NCBI RefSeq assembly: GCF_023221595.1
Contig: NZ_CP096567.1
Coordinates: 124,001 to 188,000, forward strand
Direction: 5' to 3'
DNA from: Rhodococcus qingshengii JCM 15477
GTDB lineage: Bacteria; Actinomycetota; Actinomycetes; Mycobacteriales; Mycobacteriaceae
DNA: 64,000 nucleotides
Part shown: piece by piece, positions 42,672-51,457 of the stretch
Numbering within the stretch: position 1 is the stretch's first letter
Layout of the letters: every line of letters starts with the position of its first letter
The notes under the pieces: generated by a model
Database searches by the model: none
Seen by the model: the letters and a program-made list of their open reading frames with translations, nothing else
Told to the model about the DNA's origin: nothing
Made by a program: the position numbers and the translations under genes

Positions 42672-43089
42672 CGTTTCAGGCGGTCGGCGCCGACCCGGAC
42701 CCGGTGATCGGATTCCAGATCGCAGTGCCGAGGTCAGGCCCGGTCGGTCAGTGGTGAGAGAGCTGGTGTGGGTGAGATGGTAAGGCCAGGGGCCGGCCTT
42801 TGCTGCCTTGTGGATTTCCAGCCGCGTGGGCCGTCTGCGAAGTCTCCTGACCGCCGGACGTTCAGGTGGCGGCGCTCGGCCGTGTCGACGTCATGGTCGC
42901 GGAGCCCATGTGGCGGTCACAATCTTCGACCAGAGGCGGGGGCGAGTAGCCGTTCGACTACGAGGAATGCGACCGCAGCAGATTTTGTATCGGAACTGTG
43001 GGCGAGCACCCATCGGCCAGTTTCCCTGACGACGGCAATAAGTATCTGTTGTTGAAGGTCGATGGGTGTCGCTGTCGATCTGCTTCAAC
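42672..43089. other. 418-bp stretch without a gene
   Basis: No supported gene on either strand. It adjoins the tandem duplication. Confidence 0.4.
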
Positions 43090-43649
43090 TCTCGTCCACG
43101 TTCGAGGGCTCGCTCGACGCTGGCCGGGTGCAGGTTCGGCTTCGAATGGGGTGATGCATCGCGTTCTCCTGGATTGTTCGGGCAGCACTGACCTACCTGC
43201 TGACCAGACACCCGACTCACCCCCCATTTACCCTAGACAATCCAACTCGATCGGATCCTCCGGGCGTAGCCGAGACCCGAGCCGGCTCGACGGATGCTTT
43301 GAAATAGCAGAGAAAGTCGTTGGAGTCCAAGCGATTTGAGAACTACCGCGGGTAGGTGTTATAAACGATTCTCGTCCACGTTCGAGGGCTCGCTCGACGC
43401 TGGCCGGGTGCAGGTTCGGCTTCGAATGGGGTGATGCATCGCGTTCTCCTGGATTGTTCGGGCAGCACTGACCTACCTGCTGACCAGACACCCGACTCAC
43501 CCCCCATTTACCCTAGACAATCCAACTCGATCGGATCCTCCGGGCGTAGCCGAGACCCGAGCCGGCTCGACGGATGCTTTGAAATAGCAGAGAAAGTCGT
43601 TGGAGTCCAAGCGATTTGAGAACTACCGCGGGTAGGTGTTATAAACGAT
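43090..43649. repeat. perfect 280-bp tandem duplication
   Basis: Bases 43090-43369 and 43370-43649 are identical by direct reading at a spacing of exactly 280. The unit holds no recognised gene, contains AT-rich CCCCCCATTTACCCTAGACA and GTTATAAACGAT segments, and ends 120 bases before ectD. It looks like a recent duplication of non-coding, possibly regulatory, DNA. Confidence 0.95.
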
Positions 43650-43769
43650 GAGGCAGTACGCGAATCGCTTGTCCGGCCGGTGTCTGCGCCGTGGGCATCA
43701 CCTACAGTGTCGGTGTCCGCCGATGCCGGAGACGGGATTCGAGCAGCGCGAGGATGGGAGTTCGTACTG

Positions 43770-44633
43770 ATGGCTGTTGCCGCCGACCGGTACCACACGC
43801 GGGTGATGGCGTCGCCGAGTGCGTATCAACGCCCCGACCCTGTTCTCTGGGATCCGAAGATGCGTACTCGGTACGCAGACTTCGAGGCCAACGGGTTCAC
43901 ACATCGCGACCGAGTGCTCGACGACCGCCAGGTGCGGGGATGTCTGAGCGAGGTCGTGCGACTCGGTGAAGAACCGGAGTTGCGCGGGGACGAGCGGATC
44001 GTTCGCGAAAAGGGTTCATCAGCAGTGCGGTCCATCTTCGACATCGCGAATCTGAGCTTGGTGGTCTCCGACGCGATCGAGGAGTCCGGGGCCGCCTGCA
44101 TCGCAGCAGAGATTCTGGGATCGCAGGTGTACGTTCACCAGAGTCGCCTGAACTACAAGCCAGGTTTCCGAGGTGGCGCTTTTTACTGGCATGCCGATTT
44201 CGAAACCTGGCATGCCGAAGACGGGATGCCCTCCCCGCGCGCGGTCAGCGCCTCGATCGCCTTGACCGACAACCACCATTTCAACGGCCCCTTGATGGTC
44301 ATGCCCGGCTCGCACCGCACCTTCCTGCAATGCGCCGGCGCCACCCCGCCACGGTATTTCGAAGAATCCTTGGTCGACGAGATCCCCCGAGTCGGTGTCC
44401 CGAACGAGCAGATGATCTCCGAGCAGTACGATCAGCACGGCATCGAGGTCGTCACCGGACCTGCCGGTTCGATGACACTGTTCGACAGCAATCTGCTCCA
44501 CGCGTCCGCGGGCAATATTTCGCCCGTACCTCGTGCGAACATCTTCGTGGTCTTCAACAGCGTCGACAATGCGCTCGCGCCGCCTTACTGCGGTGCTGCA
44601 CCGAGACCGGAGTTTCTCGCCGCCCGCAGGTAG
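43770..44633 (+). CDS. ectD: ectoine 5-hydroxylase
   Basis: A 287-residue iron(II)/2-oxoglutarate dioxygenase that converts ectoine to 5-hydroxyectoine. The EctD signature FYWHADFETWHAEDGMP spans about 138-154 and supplies iron ligands His141 and Asp143. The third ligand is His244 in LLHASAGN. YVHQSRLNYKPGF (121-133) and MVMPGSHRTFLQCAG are EctD-type substrate and cosubstrate segments, and PRANIFVVFNSVDN is the C-terminal strand. The ATG at 43770 has GGGAG upstream. ectABC are absent from the window; an ectoine importer lies 1.1 kb downstream on the other strand. Confidence 0.93.
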   Translation: MAVAADRYHTRVMASPSAYQRPDPVLWDPKMRTRYADFEANGFTHRDRVLDDRQVRGCLSEVVRLGEEPELRGDERIVREKGSSAVRSIFDIANLSLVVSDAIEESGAACIAAEILGSQVYVHQSRLNYKPGFRGGAFYWHADFETWHAEDGMPSPRAVSASIALTDNHHFNGPLMVMPGSHRTFLQCAGATPPRYFEESLVDEIPRVGVPNEQMISEQYDQHGIEVVTGPAGSMTLFDSNLLHASAGNISPVPRANIFVVFNSVDNALAPPYCGAAPRPEFLAARR

Positions 44634-44653
44634 TCGATACTGCCCGGGCGATG

Positions 44654-45278
44654 TCAACTCACGTCGGTCGCATCACGGTGTGCGAGGTCCGAACATGGGC
44701 CGGGGCGCTCGACCAACAGGTGAGGTCGGTTCCTGCTGGTGGGGGTGTGGATCAGATACCTGTAGCGGATGATCTCGTGGTGGCTCTCACTCAATGCAAC
44801 CCAGCGGGCGTCGTCTGAGAGGGGGTAGACCTGCCAGCGAGAGCCGACCGAAAACTGGCCGATCGAGCTCGGCGCTACGGCATCCGCAATCGATGCGACC
44901 GAGCGGTCGTTGTCCAGGGCGACGTCGATGTGAAACACCTCGACTCCGGCTCCTTGCCTGGCCGCCGGGCGGACGTGTCACCACCGCATGCAACGGTGTG
45001 TTCACCAGTGTCGGTACTGGGTGTAAGCGCACGAACAGGTACCGCGAGCATGCACCCAGCAGTACTGCGGCGAGGCCGCCCACGATGATCGTTGCCGGCC
45101 AGCGCAGCCATGGCTGCGCGCCGGTCGTGTCATGATCGGGTTCGCCGACGTCGAGCGCGAGTACAACAGCCAGGGAGGCCATGACCACTGCGGCGATCAC
45201 GAGAAAGCTTGCGATCGAAGAGGTTTCGACGCGGTACGTGCGTGCTCGTTGAGTTGGCGTTGCGAGAGCGAGCTGCAT
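44654..45278 (-). pseudogene. two-helix membrane protein, probably frameshifted
   Basis: ATG 45278 follows GAGGAGGAG. The frame has two membrane helices (SIASFLVIAAVVMASLAVVL ALDV; ATIIVGGLAAVLLGACSRYL FV) and reaches VNTPLHAVVTRPPGGQ. Near 44960 the coding frame moves by one base to ARQGAGVEVFHIDVALDNDR and runs to 44654 (RWQVYPLSDDARWVALSESH). Both halves are protein-like, which supports one damaged gene. Unknown family. Confidence 0.55.
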
Positions 45279-45542
45279 GACGTTCTCCTCCTCGGTAGCA
45301 TCTCGTGGACCTGTGCACTTTTTCCCTTTGGAGCAATTCACTTCGCAACATGGCACCTGAAGGTCGATCCGTGAGGAATACGGCGTCGATGGTGTGAGAC
45401 GCTCCACGGGTGGTCATTGGCGTTGAGATTCTCGCGTGTGCGGGTGTCAGCGATACGGTGAAACAGACATCAACGGAAATACTGCACGGGTGGATCCTGT
45501 TCTGCCTCTGACCGATTGATCTCCGTTCGAAGGGATACGCAC

Positions 45543-45677
45543 ATGGTCGATACGTCGTCAATGTCGAATCGTGCGATGAGCGAGTGGATCAACGCGCATC
45601 CCGCCGAAACGACAACGGCGATCGTCCTGGTCGTGGTGGCGTTGGTGGTTCTTGCGGTCTGGACGATATCGAGATGA
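45543..45677 (+). CDS. 44-aa single-helix membrane microprotein
   Basis: The frame MVDTSSMSNRAMSEWINAHP AETTTAIVLVVVALVVLAVW TISR has a polar N-terminus and one membrane helix at the C-terminus. No strong ribosome site. It lies between the osmoregulatory genes, convergent with ehuA. Confidence 0.45.
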   Translation: MVDTSSMSNRAMSEWINAHPAETTTAIVLVVVALVVLAVWTISR

Positions 45678-45725
45678 CCCGCCCACGGCCGGAGCTGTGG
45701 ATTGCGGTGACGGCATACCGGGCGA

Positions 45726-46514
45726 TCAATGCTTGAGGACCGCTTTGAGGAACGTGCGCGTGCGGTCCTGGGTGGGGGAGTCGAAAATCTGTTCCGGTGG
45801 GCCCTCCTCGACGATCTTTCCGGCGTCGAAGACCAGTACTCGATCGGCGACATCGCGCGCGAACCCCATTTCGTGGGTGACGATGAGCATGGTGATGTCC
45901 GTGGTGGCAGCGATTGTTCGTAGTACGTCGAGGACGTCGGCGACCAATTCCGGATCGAGAGCCGAGGTGACTTCGTCAAGCAAGAGGATTTCGGGGTCCA
46001 TGGCTAATGCTCGGGCTATGGCCACGCGTTGTTGTTGACCTCCCGACAGTGTGTTCGGGTGGGCGTGTTCTTTGTCGGCGAGCCCGACGAGGGCGAGGAG
46101 TTCACGGGCGCGGGCATCTGCTTCGGCCTTGCTTCGGCGCAGAACGTGTATTTGTGCTTCGGTGATATTTTCCAGGACAGTCATGTTCGGAAACAAGTTG
46201 AACTGTTGGAACACCATCCCGATTTTGGACCGAGCGGCGCGTAGGTGTCGTTCACCGGCGGGCACCAACTTGCCGTTTTTGATTTCGTGGGAGAACGGTT
46301 GGCCGTTGACACGTACGAGTCCGGAATCGATCTTCTCGAGTGTCATCAGGATCCGCAGTATGGTGGTCTTCCCCGATCCACTCGGCCCGATCAATGCGAC
46401 GCGTTCCCCGCGCTCGATCGCGATGTCGAGGTGATCGAGCACGGTGTGCGTGCCGAATCGTTTGACCACGTGCTCGAACGAAATCGCCGAGCGGGTGTTC
46501 TCGTCAGTAGGCAA
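45726..46514 (-). CDS. ehuA: ectoine/hydroxyectoine ABC transporter, ATP-binding protein
   Basis: A 262-residue polar amino acid-type ABC ATPase. Walker A is ALIGPSGSGKTTILRI (about 38-53), the Q-loop is VFQQFNLFPNMTVLENI, the signature is NTLSGGQQQRVAIARAL, and Walker B is EILLLDEVTSALDPE, with the H-loop in VTHEMGFARDVAD. It overlaps the permease gene upstream by 11 bases and is last in the ehuBCDA order. Assignment to ectoine rests on the EhuB protein in the same operon and on ectD nearby. Confidence 0.85.
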   Translation of the reverse strand: MPTDENTRSAISFEHVVKRFGTHTVLDHLDIAIERGERVALIGPSGSGKTTILRILMTLEKIDSGLVRVNGQPFSHEIKNGKLVPAGERHLRAARSKIGMVFQQFNLFPNMTVLENITEAQIHVLRRSKAEADARARELLALVGLADKEHAHPNTLSGGQQQRVAIARALAMDPEILLLDEVTSALDPELVADVLDVLRTIAATTDITMLIVTHEMGFARDVADRVLVFDAGKIVEEGPPEQIFDSPTQDRTRTFLKAVLKH

Positions 46515-47148
46515 GACGTTTCTCCACTTGTCGGATGAGCACGGACGTGGGGTAGCTGGCGAGGAGGAAGATCATTCCTGCCATCGTGATCGGCTCCAGA
46601 TATTGAAAGGTTCTTGCTCCGTATTGCTGTGCAGCGGTGACCAATTCGACCACCGTGATGGCGAAGAGGAACGGTGTGTCCTTGAACATGGAAATCGCGT
46701 AGTTTCCCAGCGCCGGTAGGGTGGCGCGTACCGCCTGCGGAAGAACCACAGCTCGCCACGTTCTCGTCGTCGGAAGAGACAGGGCTCGCGCAGCCTCCCA
46801 TTGTCCGGCGGGAACCGCTTCGATTCCTGCGCGGTACACCTCGGCCATATACGTCGAATAGTGGACACCCAGAACCGCGATACCGATCTGCAGCGCGGAA
46901 AATTGCGGAAGCAAGTAGTACACGAACAGGAGTTGGACGACGAGCGGGGTCAGCCGGATGAACTCGGTGATCCAGCGCAGGGGAACTCGCACGTACGCAG
47001 GGCAGGTGCGGCGAGTGACCGCAATCACCAAACCGAGAACCGATGCGATTGCCATTCCGAGCACTGTCGCCAGCAAAGTGATCGTGAAGCCGTCGATCAG
47101 GAGCGGGAGTGCGTCAGCGGCGCGTTGCCAACTCCATTCGACGCTCAT
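46504..47148 (-). CDS. ehuD: ectoine/hydroxyectoine ABC transporter, permease EhuD
   Basis: A 214-residue HisM/GlnP-type inner-membrane permease with about five helices. The N-terminal LLIDGFTITLLATVLGMAIA and the EAA loop EAARALSLPTTRTWRAVVLP QAVRATLPALGNYAISMFKD T (about 130-170) are typical. It overlaps ehuC (four bases) and ehuA. EhuC and EhuD would form a heterodimeric channel. Which of the two permeases is C or D is set by order only. Confidence 0.8.
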   Translation of the reverse strand: MSVEWSWQRAADALPLLIDGFTITLLATVLGMAIASVLGLVIAVTRRTCPAYVRVPLRWITEFIRLTPLVVQLLFVYYLLPQFSALQIGIAVLGVHYSTYMAEVYRAGIEAVPAGQWEAARALSLPTTRTWRAVVLPQAVRATLPALGNYAISMFKDTPFLFAITVVELVTAAQQYGARTFQYLEPITMAGMIFLLASYPTSVLIRQVEKRLAY

Positions 47149-47876
47149 CGCCCCACTCCTACGAGTTCATCGCCTCGGTCGGGCTTGATGCTGAGTACTT
47201 CTCGCAGCGACGGCCCGAGACCGAGTCGGCGTTTGGCACGGATCTCGACCACGTTCATCACCAACGTCAACGCATACGCAAGAACGAAGTAGATGATCAG
47301 TCCCACGCCGAACGCGAAGATCGTGTCGCCGGTCCCGCGGCGCAGCTGCTCGATCTGATAAGTCAGGTCCTGAAGCAGGATGAAACTGGCCAGGGCGCTT
47401 CCTTTGAGGAGCTGTATCAGCAGGTTCGTCAGCGGAGGGACCATCTGTACCCAAGCCTGAGGGAAGAGGACCTTGCGTACCTGCAGCCACGGTGAGAAAC
47501 CCAGGGCGATGCATGCTTCCTTCTGCGCGATCGGTACAGCCGCCATCGCTCCCCGAACCACCTCGGCGCCGTACGCGCCGTAGTTCAGACCGAGCGCCAG
47601 AACTCCGCACAACATCGGTTCGAGTTGATACCCGAACAACGGAAGTACGTAGAAAAGCCAGAACAGTTGTACGAGCAGGGAAGTGCCGCGGAAGAACTCG
47701 ATCACCACCCGCGCCGGATACCTGATCCACCGACTGTGCGCACCTACGGCGTAGCCGAGGACGAGTGCGAGCCCGAAGGCCAAGGCTGCGCCGCCGAGAG
47801 TCAGTTCGGTGGTGACGACGACACCGCCGATGATACGAGGCCACGCCTCGACGAGAGCATCGAGATTCGTACTCAC
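47145..47876 (-). CDS. ehuC: ectoine/hydroxyectoine ABC transporter, permease EhuC
   Basis: A 243-residue permease of the same type. IIGGVVVTTELTLGGAALAF begins the family pattern. The EAA motif reads QKEACIALGFSPWLQVRKVL FPQAWVQMVPPLTNLLIQLL KGSALASF. It is slightly longer than EhuD because of a C-terminal extension (AKRRLGLGPSLREVLS). The start lies 18 bases after ehuB. Confidence 0.8.
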   Translation of the reverse strand: MSTNLDALVEAWPRIIGGVVVTTELTLGGAALAFGLALVLGYAVGAHSRWIRYPARVVIEFFRGTSLLVQLFWLFYVLPLFGYQLEPMLCGVLALGLNYGAYGAEVVRGAMAAVPIAQKEACIALGFSPWLQVRKVLFPQAWVQMVPPLTNLLIQLLKGSALASFILLQDLTYQIEQLRRGTGDTIFAFGVGLIIYFVLAYALTLVMNVVEIRAKRRLGLGPSLREVLSIKPDRGDELVGVGR

Positions 47877-47894
47877 CGGGAACTACCGTCTATC

Positions 47895-48791
47895 TCAGGC
47901 GGTACCCGAGCACAGTTTGTCGGTGGTCAGTTCCGGGTCCGGGAGTTCCTTTTCCGTGAAACCGAAGGGACCGACGATCTCGAGATATTTCTGCGGGTCC
48001 GAGGTAATTTTCGCCAGTTCCGCGTTGTAGGCCTCGCGAAGTTCGGTGTCATCGGTACGGAAGACGGTCGCACCTGCCCCGACCTGCGGCTTTCCGTTGA
48101 TCGTAGCGACGAAGGAATCGGTGACGTCGACGGCGGCGCCGGGGTTGTTGTTTTTCATCCAGTTCAACGAGATGGCGGTCAACGCGAACACGTCCGCACG
48201 GCCGGAGGTAACGGCGTCCATCCCGTCTTGCGGCGATGCCACCTGGACGGCGGGAATAGCCAACGTGTCGGCGTAGTCGGACTCGATCGCCCCCGTCATG
48301 GTGGCCAGTTTCGCACCGGATGCGGCGACCGATTCCATGTCCGTGAGGTTCTTCGGGTTGCCGGTGGGAACCATCAGCGCCGTCGTGTAGTTGAATTCGG
48401 GGTCGCCGAACGCGGCCTGCTCGCACCGTTTGGGAAGGATGGACATGCCGGCGCTCACGGCGTCGAAGCGGTTCGCCTGCAGTCCCGGGATCAAAGAGCC
48501 GAAGTCGGCGTTGACTCCTTCGACCGTGTCGATGCCCAACCGGGAGAATATTTCGCGGTGCAACGCCACGGTTGCGCCGGTGAGCTGGCCGTTCTCCTCG
48601 AAGCTGTACGGGGCTTCACCCGCAAAACCGACCGTGATCGCGCCTTTGTCCTGCAAGGACTGCAGATGATCGGCACTGTCGGTGTTATCGGTCGAAGTGC
48701 ACCCCGTGACGGCAGTCAAAATCATCGCACCACTGGCCAGTGCGAGCGACGATCGTCGCACAGATGTGCCGCGAAAGTGCATACGTGTCAT
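47895..48791 (-). CDS. ehuB: ectoine/hydroxyectoine ABC transporter, substrate-binding lipoprotein
   Basis: A 298-residue solute-binding lipoprotein. The signal ends in LTAVTGC, a lipobox. The mature part has the EhuB pattern: ITVGFAGEAPYSFEENGQLT G, VNADFGSLIPGLQANRFDAV SAGMSILPKRCEQAAFGDP, and GRADVFALTAISL, ending FGFTEKELP...DKLC. These conserved segments separate EhuB from general polar amino acid binders. Start ATG 48791 (MTRMHF) is chosen because it gives a good signal peptide with GGAAGG upstream. It is first in the operon and binds ectoine and hydroxyectoine outside the membrane. Confidence 0.87.
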   Translation of the reverse strand: MTRMHFRGTSVRRSSLALASGAMILTAVTGCTSTDNTDSADHLQSLQDKGAITVGFAGEAPYSFEENGQLTGATVALHREIFSRLGIDTVEGVNADFGSLIPGLQANRFDAVSAGMSILPKRCEQAAFGDPEFNYTTALMVPTGNPKNLTDMESVAASGAKLATMTGAIESDYADTLAIPAVQVASPQDGMDAVTSGRADVFALTAISLNWMKNNNPGAAVDVTDSFVATINGKPQVGAGATVFRTDDTELREAYNAELAKITSDPQKYLEIVGPFGFTEKELPDPELTTDKLCSGTA

Positions 48792-49219
48792 GAATCGAGC
48801 CTTCCCGTTGTGCCGAGGTCCGTTGCGCCCAGGTCGGTGTTTCTCGTGACGCCGTTGCCGCCGATCGAGCATTGTGCACTGCTGCTCGACGGAGACAGGC
48901 GATCTTCGGTTCGAACCTAACACGGGCCGTGCATCGGGCCCCACGGCCGCCGTAGTTCACATCCATTCCGTCCAAATGCTGTTCCCGGCAACGATGTTGA
49001 CCGCGAAGGGACATGCGATGGGTGACAATGTCACAGTCGGATATCGATTTGAGCTGTACGAAAATCGGGCATACCTGCGCAAACGTCGGACGCGTGCGCC
49101 TCAGAGCGCGTTTCCTCGGTTCACACCGACCGTCAAACGTGGTTGCATGATCGCCAGTCCGAGGGGCGCAGCGCCAACCTTCTGCGCTCCCGAAGCACCT
49201 GCATGAGCGCAAGGAAACG
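48792..49219. other. 428-bp intergenic stretch
   Basis: Lies between the divergent ehuB operon and the 49220 gene, so it should contain both promoters. No gene supported. Confidence 0.4.
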
Positions 49220-49672
49220 ATGAGAGCGAACGCGATCGACATGTCCACACCGCACAGGCCAACCGAACCCGACCCCGTGATCGACTGGGTGTGGGAGGAC
49301 GGGCAGTTGCACGGTCGTACCGCTGACGGACTCATTAGCGTGAGTGCGAATCTTCAACGTGCTCAATGGACCTGGGGTGCTTACACCCTCTTCGCCGAAC
49401 AGCTCGACGAACAGGTGTGGTTGACCTTCGACAAGGTCGTCGACGAAGTGGGGCGTCTCGGTGTTCCTCATACGAGCGCAGTGGAGGTCTTTTCGCCCTG
49501 GATGGGTCGGGCGGCGACACCGCTGCGGGCACTGAATTCGGCATTGACCAAGGAGAAGCTGTCGGCACTGCCTACTGAAGCCCAGGTTCCCTCTGTTGCC
49601 TATTCAGTTGTCGCGCAAGCTGTTCGAATTTTCGAGAACCCGCGAGATGGGGTTCCGGCGGTACGAGAATAG
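49220..49672 (+). CDS. hypothetical protein (150 aa)
   Basis: AAGGAAACG precedes the ATG. The protein reads PVIDWVWEDGQLHGRTADGL, WTWGAYTLFAEQLDEQVWLT FDKVVDEVGRLG and AVRIFENPRDGVPAVRE. It is soluble and acidic, without a known motif. It lies 19 bases ahead of the integration host factor gene, so the two are probably co-transcribed. Confidence 0.6.
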   Translation: MRANAIDMSTPHRPTEPDPVIDWVWEDGQLHGRTADGLISVSANLQRAQWTWGAYTLFAEQLDEQVWLTFDKVVDEVGRLGVPHTSAVEVFSPWMGRAATPLRALNSALTKEKLSALPTEAQVPSVAYSVVAQAVRIFENPRDGVPAVRE

Positions 49673-49691
49673 CCGCACACCGAGGATAACT

Positions 49692-50036
49692 GTGAGACCG
49701 CCACCGCTGACCGATCGACAACGCCGCCTCGGGGTCGTCAACGCCCAACACGCCCGCCGTACGCGTGCACGAATGCTTCAACAACTCAAATGCAGCGAAA
49801 TCGATGTACGCGATATTCTCGATGCCGCAGGTCGTGACGAGATCATCGCCCGCATCAAAGTCGTGGACCTGATGAAATCGCTGCCCGGCGTGGGACCTGT
49901 TGGCGCACAGCATATGCTGGAGGGTATTGGAATTGACAGTGCACGCCGCCTCGGAGGTCTTCGCGCGCGGCAGCGGCAGCAACTGATCGATGCTACCGCT
50001 TACCCGATCCAGTGGCGCAAGAAATTTCGGTCATGA
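49692..50036 (+). CDS. integration host factor, actinobacterial type (mIHF)
   Basis: A 114-residue protein from GTG 49692 (VRPPPLTDRQRRLG). The actinobacterial IHF pattern is clear: LTDRQRRLGVVNAQHARRTR ARMLQQLK, DVRDILDAAGRDEIIARIKV VDLMKSLPGVGPVGAQHMLE GIGI and RRLGGLRARQRQQLI. The LPGVGPVGA segment is the helix-two-turns-helix that binds DNA. It compacts DNA and shapes nucleoid transcription. The essential housekeeping mIHF is normally elsewhere near gmk, so this is probably an extra, more divergent copy. It would sit well as a local organiser of the osmotic island. Confidence 0.85.
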   Translation: MRPPPLTDRQRRLGVVNAQHARRTRARMLQQLKCSEIDVRDILDAAGRDEIIARIKVVDLMKSLPGVGPVGAQHMLEGIGIDSARRLGGLRARQRQQLIDATAYPIQWRKKFRS

Positions 50037-50073
50037 ACCGGTGATTCCCCCGATGCCGTTGTGGTAGCCGAAT

Positions 50074-51396
50074 TCAATCGGTCGACTGATATACGTCGGG
50101 GATACCGTCACCGTCGTCGTCGCGCGCCTCGTTCTCGGCGATGATCCGGTATGCGCGGTTACGCAGACGAAGCACGATCGACGCCAACAGAGCAGCCAGA
50201 ACGGAGCCGGCGAGAACACCGATCTTGACATGGTCATCGCGCACAGAGCCGGCACCGAAGGCGAGATCGCCGATCAACAACGAGACCGTGAAGCCGATGC
50301 CCGCCAGAATCGCCACCCCGAAGACGTCGATCCAGGACAAACCTTCATCGAGTACGGCCCGGGTGAACCTGGAGAGAAGGTAGGTCGTGCCGAACACTCC
50401 GACCGTTTTGCCGACCACTAATCCTGCAATAATGCCCAGCGCAACGGAATCGGTCAGAGCACTGGTCAGTCCGGATATTCCGCCGACTGTGACTCCGGCC
50501 GCGAAGAACGCGAACACCGGTACCGCGAAACCCGCCGAGACAGGTCTGATGCGGCGTTCGAAGTGTTCCGCCAAGCCCGGTCCCGCATCCGGGCCCCCGG
50601 CAGCCCTGCTGCGAACGACTGGGACTGCGAACCCGAGGAGCACTCCGGCCACGGTGGCATGGATACCGGATTCGTGTACCAGTACCCAGGTCGCGGCGGC
50701 GAGCGGTAGGAGAACCCACCACGACCGCACCTTCTTCTGCACTGCCACGGTGAACAAAGTCAGCGGAATCAGGGCTGCCCCCAACATCGCGACATCGAGA
50801 TCGTCGGTGTAGAAGATCGCGATGACAGTGATGGCGAGAAGATCGTCCACCACAGCCAAGGTCAACAGAAATGTTCTCAGGGACGAGGGAAGGTGCGTGC
50901 TCACCACTGCCAACACCGCGACGGCGAACGCGATGTCGGTTGCTGTCGGGATGGCCCACCCGGACAGCGCCCCGTCCCCGGTCCGAAGGTTGACCAGGAC
51001 GAAGATGAGTGCCGGCATGAGCATGCCGCCGACCGCGGCCGCTATCGGAAGCGCTGCGCGGGCAGGATCACGCAGATCGCCGGCGACGAACTCACGTTTG
51101 AGTTCGAGCCCGACCACGAAGAAGAAGATCGCCAATAGTCCATCTGCTGCCCAGGTCTCCAACGGCAGATTCAACCCCAATACGCTGGGGCCGATCCGGA
51201 ATTCGGAGAGTGCGTCGTAGGCGTTCGACCACGGCGAATTCGCCCAGACGAGCGCCACGACCGTGGCCGCCAGCAACAGAGCGCCTCCGACGGTTTCTCC
51301 GCGCAACAGGGCAGCGATACGCGCCGTTTCGGTCCAGGAGCCACGTGCGAAGAGCGCCCGCTTGCCGGCAGGAGGGCGGGGCGGCTGTTGCGTCAT
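50074..51396 (-). CDS. nhaA: Na+/H+ antiporter NhaA
   Basis: A 440-residue antiporter with about 12 helices. Starting at [16 protein letters not shown] it has [55 protein letters not shown] and the paired aspartates of the transport site in [17 protein letters not shown]. The C-terminal half has [28 protein letters not shown]. It exchanges sodium for protons and defends against salt and alkaline stress. It lies 61 bases after the BCCT gene on the same strand, probably in one operon. Confidence 0.93.
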   Translation of the reverse strand: MTQQPPRPPAGKRALFARGSWTETARIAALLRGETVGGALLLAATVVALVWANSPWSNAYDALSEFRIGPSVLGLNLPLETWAADGLLAIFFFVVGLELKREFVAGDLRDPARAALPIAAAVGGMLMPALIFVLVNLRTGDGALSGWAIPTATDIAFAVAVLAVVSTHLPSSLRTFLLTLAVVDDLLAITVIAIFYTDDLDVAMLGAALIPLTLFTVAVQKKVRSWWVLLPLAAATWVLVHESGIHATVAGVLLGFAVPVVRSRAAGGPDAGPGLAEHFERRIRPVSAGFAVPVFAFFAAGVTVGGISGLTSALTDSVALGIIAGLVVGKTVGVFGTTYLLSRFTRAVLDEGLSWIDVFGVAILAGIGFTVSLLIGDLAFGAGSVRDDHVKIGVLAGSVLAALLASIVLRLRNRAYRIIAENEARDDDGDGIPDVYQSTD

Positions 51397-51457
51397 GGGT
51401 GCAGCCTGCTTTCGGTGGGCACTGGCGAGAGCACTCTCTCGTTTCCCAGCTGGAGAG

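Noticed and set aside
43090..43649. Tandem repeat as a CRISPR array or IS element
   Set aside because: Only two 280-bp units with no spacers, no inverted ends and no transposase.
47625..48920. 431-codon plus-strand frame
   Set aside because: Antisense to ehuB and ehuC.
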